Below are positions 10,750-21,500 of a DNA stretch of 64,000 nt, piece by piece. Within the stretch, counting starts at the first letter, position 1. Each line of letters begins with the position of its first letter. The DNA comes from Schistosoma mansoni (lineage: Eukaryota > Platyhelminthes > Trematoda > Strigeidida > Schistosomatidae). Position numbers and translations under genes: made by a program. The DNA lies in NCBI RefSeq assembly GCF_000237925.1, contig NW_017386029.1, positions 496,001-560,000 on the forward strand, written 5' to 3'. Under the pieces are notes generated by a model. The model did not search any database. It was not told where the DNA came from and saw only the letters and a list, made by a program, of their open reading frames with translations.

Positions 10750-12082
10750 TATGATATAATATGTCTATATGACAAATCAATACAAAAATGTACGTTTTTA
10801 ATAAAAGACATTATGAATTACTTGTCATAATTTTCACAATAGAGGAATACTTGAGAAACGTTCTCATTATAATTTTTCTTTCTTTCTTTTAAGTACTTGT
10901 ACTGTAGTGAACAAGAACACTAGTTGGGACAATCGAATGTACTCAAGCACAAATTACAGACTATGTCACTAGATTCTGATAATCATACAGTGAACAGTTA
11001 ATTTGCAAATTAACAACAAATTGTCTCAATCTTCACTGTTCCTTCTGTAAATATCAGTTCGTCTTTTCTGATTTCACTGTTCATGCATTTTCGTACCGAT
11101 TACGCTTCATTCCTGTTCTTTCCTTATCGATTTTCTTCCAAAATACATTCTATGCCTGACCATCACTTTATACTACTTATGTGGATATAAGTAGACCACA
11201 CCACAGTACTATTAGTGAAAACCAGAAATATTGTATAGTTGAAACAGAACCTAAACATCATATTAAGATCCCATAATACTTATGCCATTAGAGACTCTTT
11301 GATAAACACAGTGTCGAAGGTCAATTAACTTGATGTTGTTATGAATTAAAAAAAATAAAGAACAAGGCCGTATGCCAATTTATTATGATTTTATGTCCGG
11401 CTTTATATCACATTATTTATTCACCAATCGGAATACAACTTGTCTAATCTTAACACTGTGACAAATCAATGATATTCGATAGGTATGGGCAGTCTAGCGT
11501 CATTATTTGGTTCCTTGTCCGTCTAGCCCTTCCAATTGAGTCCAAAAACACCAATTGCAGCTTCTACTATACGAATCATTTATTTCAAGCATACTCTGTT
11601 TATATACCAGATAGACAGACAGACAGACCACATCACACCACAAAATAGAAAATAACATTTGTATAAGATCAGGCCAAATGTGGCTGTGAACGTGGGATAC
11701 AATGATCAATAAACTGAATATAATTTAGGAACAGTAATTCGTATAATAATAATCCATAAGTCGAAATGAAGCTTATAATAAGATGAATATAGATATACAC
11801 AATCTAGTTATTCAATAGTTAAACCATAAGAATATATATAGAATAATAGTCCATTAATAGGTCCCGGAAATTACCCGTACTCATGTCTTCTCCAGGATAT
11901 AACAGATGCTACCTTTTTTTCCGATCTCTCTTGGTCTTTTCATATTTTACTGTTATCAAAGAAAGTTTTCCATCTGACTTACTACATAAAGAGGTTGGAT
12001 GTCTTCGGGATTTATTCTTACAATTTGTAGATTCTTGTATAATACCTATTATTTGTCACTATTCTCCATTATTCTTTCCCAG
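10750..12082. other. AT-rich region, nothing recognised
   Basis: No exon or classified repeat is supported. A short GACA run lies at 11611-11628. Confidence 0.3.
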
Positions 12083-12332
12083 GTTTTGAGAAAAGACTTC
12101 GCTGTATTGCGGAGAGTGCTGAAAGCAGTTAGAAAGGTTTGTGGTGAATCTTTTGAAATCATTATTAATATGGTTGTGGATAGATATCTAAAGTCTTGCG
12201 AACTCCTGGCAGGTGTTATCTTATCATATACTAACCATTCCTTTCATTCATATCTTTCTCCTTGTATATCTTCAGGTAGAACGAGACGTGAATACATTAG
12301 AATCCATGCACGCAAGAAAAGGTATAGAGGTT
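12083..12332 (+). CDS. Possible two exons of an unidentified coiled-coil protein
   Basis: Not recognised. An 18-codon stretch at 12083-12136 reads VLRKDFAVLRRVLKAVRK. It is preceded by a good acceptor (TTCTTTCCCAG) and followed by GTTTGT. A second stretch from 12276 reads VERDVNTLESMHARKGIE after acceptor TATCTTCAG and can end at a GTTGTA donor after 12332. Both are in phase 0, and joined they give an amphipathic, heptad-like helix. Codon use looks like coding DNA, but no flanking exons were found and the downstream frame is closed. It may be part of a plus-strand gene with long introns, a pseudogene fragment, or chance. Confidence 0.25.
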
Positions 12333-12944
12333 GTATAATACCTTACTAAGCAAATATCATCTGTGTTGAACAAGTTGTTAGAGTTGATCTAGTCAATAAC
12401 CTGTATTCCTAAACATGTCTCTAATTGAAAAGTTGTACAAATTCAGATCTTTTTTCACCTTTTTCTTTTCTTTTTTTCTTTTTGTAAAGGAAACTTGTTG
12501 AAATACCTCGTGCTGGGAATTCTATATTGTACCAAAATATTCTATTGAATACAGCCATTAATTAATAATGATAATAATATGGTTTAAAACGCATTATCAG
12601 CGTGCTAGCTTGATCACATAATGGATCGGACAGGAGACTTTCAGCACTTGCATTGAACAAGGTATTTTTAAACCACTGGATGAGAATCCAATGTTTCATA
12701 TTTCCAACTTCAATCACTTCGTAATATACGGTAACCATTAATCATCTCCATTGATTATATCTATCGCACTCTCCACCTAGTTGAACTTCACTAATTACAA
12801 CTTTATTACTAGAATTTAGGCTTTAAAGGAACAGCCAGATATTTTAGCACACTATGGAAGACCTATTTCTATGAAGCAAGTCACATTCTATCACCCCATG
12901 AATAAATTTTAACAATATAATTCCTAACTAATCCTGGATCCTCT
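12333..12944. other. AT-rich region, nothing recognised
   Basis: No feature supported. Confidence 0.3.
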
Positions 12945-14540
12945 CCTGAGCAACTACAGATCCCAAGACCTGGTAAAGTAGAAGGATTGGCAACCCCAAC
13001 CAAAGTAAGCCATATAGGATCTACTATAAGAAAAGGAAACCACTGTGGAGAAAAACTGCAAGGGGATTAAAGAAGCAATGAATTTAGTCTGGGAGGAGTT
13101 TCTTTGCTCCAAGAGGCACCAGGATAAAGAATGGATCTCTATCGGTACCCTGGGCAGGATTCAAGAAAAGAAGAACAAGGAGATAAGAGTGGATGACAGT
13201 TGGACAAGAGCAGGGAAACTTTGGGCATAAGCCGAATACACAGAAGCTAACGTGCAAGCGAAGAGGGGCATTAATGCTGATGAGTGGAAATATATAAAAG
13301 ACCTGGAAACTGCAACAAAACACGCTAAAAAACGAGGTTGAAAGAACCACACAGTGCAACGAAGCTGGCAGGAAAATATAGTAGACCACAGTGGCTATTC
13401 AAGAATAGAGAAGGAAGACCGATTACCGATCGTCGAACAATCAGTTCAGTGGAACTTGTAACCATACATCAACTTCATTGACTATGAAAAGGAGTTTGAC
13501 AATGTGGACAGAAGAACATTATGCAAACTTCTTCTACACAATAGAGTCCCTCAGAAGATTATCAACATTATCCGGAACTCATACGACGGACTACAGTGAA
13601 GAGTGGTGCATGGAGGTCAGCTGACAGATACATTTCTAGTAAGGACCGGAGCCAGACAAGGCTGTCTACTCTCCCCCATCTTCTTTCTTCTGGTGATTGG
13701 CTGGATTATGAAGACCTCGACATCTGAGGGAACTCACAGAATACAGTGGACATCTCAGAATCAGTTGGACGATTTGGACTTCGCAGACCAACTATCCCTA
13801 CTATCTCATACACACGAACAAATACAAACTAAGACAACTCGTGTAGTAACAGCAGCCTATGCATCAATAGGCCTCAACATACACAAAAGAGAAAGCAAGA
13901 TTCTCAAATACAACACAGAGAACACCAACCCAATCACACTTGATGGAGAAAGTCTGGAAGACGCGGAATGTTTCACGCACCTGATCAGCAGCACCATCGA
14001 TGAACAAGGAGGATCAGACGCATACGTAAAACGAGGATTGGCAAAACAAGGGCTGCATTCCAACAATTGGAGAACATATGGAACTCCAAACAATTTTCAA
14101 CCAACTTCGAAGCGAGAATCTTCAGTACGAACGTCAAGACAGTCAGTCCTACTGTACGGAGATGATACTCGAAGAACTACCACGACCATCATCAAAAAAG
14201 AAAAAGTATAAGCAATTTTCCGCCTATGATAATCAATGTCTCTTGGTCCGATACCATCAGCAACAGCCTACTGTAAGATAGAATAAACCAGCTTCCATCT
14301 GAAGAGGAGATTAGGAAAGAAAATAGGGGTAGATAAAGCACATTTTAGAGAAATTAGTAAGCTCCATAGCAAGAATAGCCCTAACATGGATTCCTCAATG
14401 AAAAAGGAAGAGAGGCAAACGAAAGAATTCTTGGTACGGGAACTTGGAGACAAATATTAGGGACTAGAAAGAGTATCTCAGAACAGAGTTCGTTGGAGAA
14501 TCGGCGGCCTGGGCTCCTGGAGGGACGACACGATTCAGTT
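12945..14540 (+). mobile_element. RTE-clade LINE, degenerate and internally shortened
   Basis: A decayed 5' unit (12950-13010, matching ATCCCAAG...GGTAAAG...) is followed by linker sequence after the endonuclease (K-G-I-K-E-A, then DKEWISIGTLGRIQEKKNK) and by reverse transcriptase from INFIDYEK (about 13467) through [17 protein letters not shown] to [10 protein letters not shown]. The catalytic box is FADQ rather than FADD. At about 13990-14050 the frame shifts, so what should read as [12 protein letters not shown] becomes an out-of-frame HSNNWRTYGTPNNF. A near-identical stretch with the same shift lies on the minus strand at 49559-50071. The 3' end is eroded near 14530. Confidence 0.8.
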
Positions 14541-14549
14541 CAAAAGTAG

Positions 14550-15427
14550 GTTGTACTAATCTTAATATTACAAAAAAACGGTTTTAACACATAGGAATAA
14601 TAGTAGCTAAGGACGACTATGTGATATCAGTGGAAAACATATACAGTGCATGTTACCTCGGCATATTCATACATACTTATATGACATGTACATACATGTC
14701 TATCTAAGTATCCTAATCTGGTTATGAACAAATTTAGAAAACGGAGACTTGTATAATTATTCAAGTCAAGGTGACAGTTGGATAAAAGTTATTTTTGAGG
14801 AAATCGTGTATATTAGATAAGAAACCAGAACTTAATTACGCACAAAGGACATGTACATATATGAAATTGAATGATAGGGATGTAAATGACACGCGATAGA
14901 GCTTGAATAACACTTTATGCACATAGACAAATTGTGAAACATCAACTTTCAAATCTAACCTTCGGATCCAAGTACTGACCAAACCATAACAATCAAACAA
15001 TCCAGCAATTAATCAAAATGACTAGACATGACAAGGCATTTTGTGTCCTTTATCAAACAACTTGAACAGATCAACAGGAATTCGTCAGTCTGATGAATTG
15101 ATAATCATTATTGAAGTTTACTCAATATCGCAGTAAAAAAATGTTACTGCAAAGCTATCTATGCAATTAAAATCAATTAATTTACACAAAGTGATATAAT
15201 GATAAGCTTTTTAAATCACTACATATACACACTTATGTTTCTATAAACCATTATTATAAACCATAGATTCAATTAAAAAAAATGATGCTCCGAATCATTA
15301 GTTAGATTAATCAAATCTAATGACCTTTGACCTATTTTTTGAAAGTGGTAACATGAGCAGTTAAACTGATTGTTTAGCTTACTGGCTATTCAGATAACTT
15401 TAATCTGCACTAGCATAAGAAATTTTA
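14550..15427. other. AT-rich region, nothing recognised
   Basis: No feature supported. Confidence 0.3.
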
Positions 15428-15590
15428 CTTACTTACTTACTTACTCCTGTTACCCCTTCTGAAGGAGCATGGGACACTCACCGGCACTTTCCATCCAGCT
15501 CTGTCCTGGGCAATCCTTTTTAGCTGTTTCCAGTTGCCACTCATCTTCTTGACGCCTGCTTCTGATTCCCTACCCAGTTTGTTCTTTGAC
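15428..15590 (-). mobile_element. RTE-clade LINE 3' end
   Basis: Four to five TTAC repeats followed by CTCCTGTTACCCC and a GGAGCATGGG block. On the minus strand this is the RTE terminus that elsewhere reads GCTCCATTGGGAGTAACAGG followed by GTAAGTAA. It is a variant subfamily (GAAGGAGCATGGGACACTCA). Confidence 0.75.
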
Positions 15591-15964
15591 AATTAATAGA
15601 TACTTGAGTTATAAAACCATAATATTTAATGTCTAAAAAAAACTCATGAATCTCAAAGAGAACTGAATAGCTATTTCAGTACACTTCGAAACCCTTTAAT
15701 CATATATACTCAAACTCCAAATAGAATCGTGGATAACAAGATAAAGGTAAATCAGATAATCATAAATAGTAGATGATTAATATTAACCTATATTGAAAAT
15801 TCACTAAATTTGAAAAAAAAACAATTAAATACTAACTGAATAGTGAAATAGTGTAGTATTTTGTAATGAAGGTTAATTGTCTCAGGTCAAGGGTATACAC
15901 TTTTGAAGAAAGTGCCTTTTGGCAATTATTATTTTGAAATATTTATCTAAATTATATCCTTTTT

Positions 15965-16090
15965 TTCTGGTTAACGTTTTTTTAGCGAGTTAGTTTTCCT
16001 ACGGGATGGGGTTGCTAACCCTATGCCCAACCCTCCTCCTTTGTGTGGGCTTGGGACCGGCAGTAACTCTAGAAGAGCTACAGGCGGAGT
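15965..16090 (-). repeat. Stand-alone copy of the RTE 5' unit
   Basis: On the minus strand it runs from CTCCGCCTGTAGCTC through CCCATGC...GGGTTAGC to GAAAACTAACTCGCTAAAA and CAGAAAAAAA. It has the same two ends as the copies at 28008, 49305 and 51904, but no LINE coding sequence is attached. Confidence 0.75.
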
Positions 16091-16284
16091 TTCTAAATTT
16101 CATGGGTTTGAATAATTCAATGAGAAGACGAAGATTATCGGAATTATGTGAATGGTTTGGAAAATACATTTCGAGCAATCTGATCACACAAGTATATATG
16201 TACACAAGACATATGAAAAAAAATATAATGTTTTAACAAGTATATATATGTATGATCAAATTGTTTTAAATGTTATATCGTTGA

Positions 16285-16480
16285 GATAATGAGTCAATTG
16301 AAGCTAGACCATCATGGAAAACCTGGAAGCACTGGACGGCCATTTCCTCCTATTGTGGGACTCCTCAGTAGTGCGCATCGACGATCCCGCCTCGCGAGAT
16401 TCAAACCCAGGACCTACCAGTCTCGCGCCAGAGCACTTAACCGATAGATCATTAAGCCGGCATCCAACGTGTTGCGCAAA
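16285..16480 (-). repeat. Family A SINE
   Basis: On the minus strand the tRNA-like head (GCCGGCTTAATGATCTATCGG), B-box, hammerhead (CTGAGGA; GAAA; stem II damaged to GGAG) and tail are all present. It is truncated before the terminal CCCCTTCTGAT. Confidence 0.8.
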
Positions 16481-16571
16481 TTTATCACATAATTTTAACA
16501 TTGTTTTATGACATAAATTATATTAAAGTTGGATAAAATCACAAAACTACATAAAAATCTTAAGTTAAATC

Positions 16572-16720
16572 AGAATGGGAGTTTGTGGAGATTGTAGTAA
16601 TTTTAATAGTTTTATGCTCGCTGTTGAGGAATCCCGTACTAAGACGAAACACCCGTTCAGTGTTTCCAAGTTTTCAATTGTAGTCTAGCATAAATCGACT
16701 CATGAATTCAACCTACGTTA
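16572..16720 (+). repeat. Family A SINE remnants in both orientations
   Basis: A minus-strand tail scrap (GAGTTTGTGGAGATTGTAG, 16580-16598) abuts a plus-strand ribozyme and tail segment from about 16617 (GCTGTTGAGGAATCCCG, AGACGAAACACCCGTTCAGTG). The core is altered (TTGAGGA). Confidence 0.55.
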
Positions 16721-16724
16721 AATC

Positions 16725-18091
16725 TTCGTAAATTTAAAAGCTTCCTCAAGTCGTATTGAGAGAGAGGACAACTGTTGAGATATTTCGGATACATTTACAC
16801 CCTAACACTTAAAATATCTGAGAAAAATTCCAGATTTTAAGTGTCCAACTGATTTTGTACTAGAAATGAGCATACTACTTTCCTTAACATCAAAACTACT
16901 ATTATGGATAACACTGTATTAAAAGTATGAATAACAGTGCTTATTGTTCAAAGCTAGATTTATTGTTTCAAAATAGTTCCATATGATCCAATAGCCTATT
17001 AAATATCAAGTGATGATGACTAACTTTTTCCTCAGTCTCTGCTAGAAAGCTCTCAGACCATCTAGTTTCTTTTTACTTTTGTTGATAAATTATAACAGGA
17101 CCTCGGCAACTTTTAATTTATATTAGTATATTGACCTTTGCTATAAATGATCTGACTGATTGTCTTTCCTTATGGCTGGCTATTTTGTTATATATTCCCA
17201 AGGTCATGGTTATTACCGTGTAAATAGAACTATTGTATCCTAATTTGATTTCTGCTAGGAGTATTAAAACTCTACTAAAATTCAGTCTTCTCACTTTTCC
17301 TTATTCGTATGTGGATTGAAGTGTCATTGAGTAACATTGGTACGATTTGTCTAATCCGTTTAAACTCCTTTTCTTATAATCTCTTTCAATGTACAGTTTA
17401 CATATTCATTATAGTTTATAACGGATAGGAGTGAAGAATCAATTGGTCAAGTAGTCCTGTCTCCCAGATTATATTCTGTGGGAATTTTCGATATAATGTA
17501 AAAAATACTTGACATGGTACCTCTATTTAAGCCAGACTTCGAAGAACTCCAGTGTATCTATGCTGCTGGTTTTTTCAGTGACTCCATTTCTAGTTTATAT
17601 TGACCAAAAATACGATAATGGCTAATAACATCCTAAAGAGTTACTCAAGAATAATTTTTTTAAATTAGTACAGACATTTGGTTGAACCCAATTATCACAA
17701 TAGGAAAAATGGTTCTATCAGTCAAGGAACAATAAAAGAGATGAGATAGTTCAATTTGCTACAAATATGACCAATCAATGGCTATTAACAGCAAACATTC
17801 TAGAAATAAAAACAAGAAATATGCTTAAATTTCAGCAATGTAAAACAAAATCAATCAATTCACACAGCCTAAATATAAACAAAGTGATTCAATGTCTCAA
17901 ATGTTGCTAAGTCAAGTTATTTTAACCAAAAAACACTCACAACACAGATGAGTCTTAGTCAGTTTCAGAACCGGTCAGCACTTTAATAACATGGTAGTTT
18001 CAAACAAATCATAAAGTATGAATGTAATAAATAAATAATGTAATGGTAAATAATGTTATAAATCTTCTTTATTAATTTTGAGTCAGCCCGC
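16725..18091. other. AT-rich region, nothing recognised
   Basis: No exon or classified repeat supported. Confidence 0.3.
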
Positions 18092-18414
18092 TGTTACGAT
18101 GGCTCGTTGGCGAACTCAAGGAGGCCTCAAGAAGCGCAGAAAGAGCCGAATACATTCTATTTAATCACCGCTAGAGGAACATTCAAGAATGTCGACGTGT
18201 AGCTCTCCTATTGGTTAAATAAGAAGAACCTCCTATGTGCCTATTGTCTATCGGAAATGATGATTTACTTCCAGCCGAAAACTATAAATACATGAGATTT
18301 TTGTACTATATTTGACACTGTTTTGGAAATAATATTCCTACTTATCGGTCTTCTGTCTTCTCTCTTGCGACTTGAGAGGGTTCTAGCGTTTGAGTGTTCA
18401 AGTAATACGTGACA
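18092..18414 (+). mobile_element. Candidate solo LTR (Gypsy-like fossil)
   Basis: A 323-bp, GC-richer block that begins TGTTACG and ends CGTGACA, giving the TG...CA inverted ends usual for LTRs. A TATA box (ACTATAAATAC) lies two thirds along and a T-rich segment follows. Similar TATA context and layout occur in the LTR-like end at about 45240-45590. No internal coding part or target duplication is seen, so it is an old solo LTR at best. Confidence 0.45.
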
Positions 18415-18589
18415 TACTAGGAATCTAAGATCAAGATATAACATCTCCCATCCCCAAAAAATGTTAAACTTTGGTTATACACAAGATTTTTCTTTCACCA
18501 ACTTTAATATTACTTTAATAGATAGAATATATGTATGCGAATATTAAAAAGAACGAATATAAATTTTCAGGAAATAATTGTGAAGTCAT

Positions 18590-21500
18590 TCACTCCTTAT
18601 TTTTGTAAACTTGTAAATTAATTTTTGTTGATAAACGTTTTTGTGCTTTAGCATATTGTTCATTGTATTTCATAGGCATATGAGATTCAATGTCTATTAG
18701 ATCATCAGTTAATTTTGTTATAGAACTTGATGTAATCACTGAACATGTCAATCTTGATGATGACGACGACGACGATGATGATGCATTGGATGATTTCGTT
18801 GACATTGTCAAAGAAGTTGAAGTAAAAGAACGAATGAAATTTTCATTTTGTGAAATCTTATTACGTAAATTCATTATGAAATAACATAAATACTCTATGA
18901 AATAATCCATTAAAACATGTAATTCCGAGATGAATATCTCCAAATCAATATTTGAATTCATCAAGTTATTCTTCTTCTTATTATTATCATATTCAACAAC
19001 TATTCTATTGGCTATAGTATTTGACATGTGGGATTTTCTTGATTCACATATTTCAATCATTATGTTGGATATCTATTGTTAAATTAGAATAAATAATGAA
19101 TGATTTAAAGAATGAAAAAAATATTCATTCGCTGAGATTTTACAAATTTATTCATATGCTCACTAGTGACTGACTTCGAGAGGTAAATCCAGGAGTTCTA
19201 GTGAGAAGCAGTGATTAGTGGAGTTCAAATCACGTCTGTTGTGAGATATCGACTCACAGAAGACAATTGGTGAACAGTTGCTCAACTTTGTGGATTGGTT
19301 GGAGTTAGACATAAACATCATGGGATGCCGGCTCAGTGGTGTGTCGGTTAAGTGCTCTGGAGCGAGACTGGTTTGTCCTGGTTTGAATCTCGCGAGGCGA
19401 GGTTGTAAATGAGCATTGCTGAGGAGACCCACAATAGGACGAGACGGCCGTCCAGTGCTTCCAGGTTTTCCCTGCTGACTCATGCTTTCAACTATGAAAA
19501 TAAATTCTTCCTCTTTAATGTCTCACATCAACTCGGTGCCCAAATACTGTGGAACTATTCGATCAAATTTAGATGAAAGTTCTTATATATTAACCAAACT
19601 TGATAATGTTTTCTTAGTGAGAAGTTCATATTATTGTTACGTTTGATTTCGAACCTCTGAAGTGAAATATACTTTTTGACTTCAAAATGAATGATTTTCA
19701 TGATAAATATCATCTTATCTGATGATAAAAGCTGAGAGTTACAGTGTAAAAACTAGTATTGAAATACATGTAGACTCAGCTGATGAGTTGCGAATAGGAC
19801 GAAAAGCCCATTACACATAGAGTATATGTATCAAAATTCAATTCTGAATATTAACAACACTGTGATTCAAACCCTTAATATTGATGATATAAACATAAAT
19901 CGATACACATTTAAATTCAGTAACTCAGTGGATAACACTGTGATACATATATATTAACCTAAGAGGTCCCAAATAGGACAGAATACGCTTTTTGGATTAC
20001 CCTACCTGGCATTATTCATCTACTCTAAATTTTATTCTCTCTTTTTCATCTATCGGTTAAATGCTCTGGCGCCAGACTGATAGGTCCTGGGTTCGAATCT
20101 CGCGAGGCGGGATCGTGGATGAGCACTGTTGAGGAGTCCCACACTGGGACGAGACGGCCGTTCAGTGCTTCCAGGTTTTCCATGGTGGTCTAGCTTCAAT
20201 CGACTCATGATTTCAACTGTGAAAATACTGAAATCTCCACAAAACCCCTTCTGATAATAAATCTATCAGTTCTGCAATTTTATGTTTTCACATAGTCAAT
20301 CGACCATAATAATTCTCAGTTTATTTAAACCATCCCATACAGAACGAAACTCGCCATTATATACACCTCTACTTATAATACTTATAACCTAATGGAAATA
20401 TCGAAGCAGTTCGCATAGGATGCACATATGACCAAAAGAAATGACTGATCAATTACAGTTTTAAACATCAATGGGTAGATTTAAACAACCAATATAAAAA
20501 TGAATTGGAATAATAAATGGTTAAATAGGTGGTCATAAATACTTCTGTCATTATCATACATAATTCGCGTGATGAATATATGAATAAAATGTTTGATCAC
20601 ATTATATAACAATATATAGATGTCAATAGGTTCACAACTAGGGATTTTAAAAAAAATTCAAAACGGAATAATGAATTTATAGTTGGTTGACTACTATTTC
20701 CATTCAGTAAAATGATATCACGTCTTTATTCATACGTTCGGCTATAAGCTTGATGGGTGCACGAACACCTGGATGAGAAAGATTGTGTAACGTATTGAAG
20801 ACGTTGCGTCGATAATGTTTTGGTACGATTGGTCGATCCCTACCTGTAGATGTGTCACATAGTTAGGTTTTCTTACTTGTTCCCATCTGTTTAATACGCA
20901 AAACAAATGAAGTAATGAATAACTCAAAAGAGAGTACACATTTTGGCGTATATAGAAGACAGTGTATCATAGAACAGTCATACGATAAATATTCATTTAG
21001 AATATACGATCGTCTTTTCTTTCTATCGCTGAAGAGCAATTACTCACGTCACATTATTTTCATCAATGAATGCCAACACAGGTAGTCAGCCCTATTTTCT
21101 GGTGTGATCACTGACAATATTAGGTAAGAATAATAAATCGACTTCAAAAATAGTAAAAAAATCATTTTCCTGGCTGAATACTAATTAAATAAGGTATCCT
21201 AAAATGGAATAATTATTGGTTCAACTATTTGGCGATTCAATTGGACATTATCTTCCAAATATTTCTAAAACCTTTCCTTTTCAGAATACTAGGCAAAATA
21301 TGGAGATTTCTTGATGAGTTGTTGTATATAATCGTCCGTAACGTGGAAGTAAATATGATTACGATAGCTTACAAATATATTTCTGTTCTTGAGAACATCA
21401 GATAATCGCCTTTATCCAGTTCTTGGATGACTGTTGTTCTAATTTATCCCTTCTTTTTAGTTTTATTTCCTATGTTGCAGTGGTCTTACTAAAATCTCAA

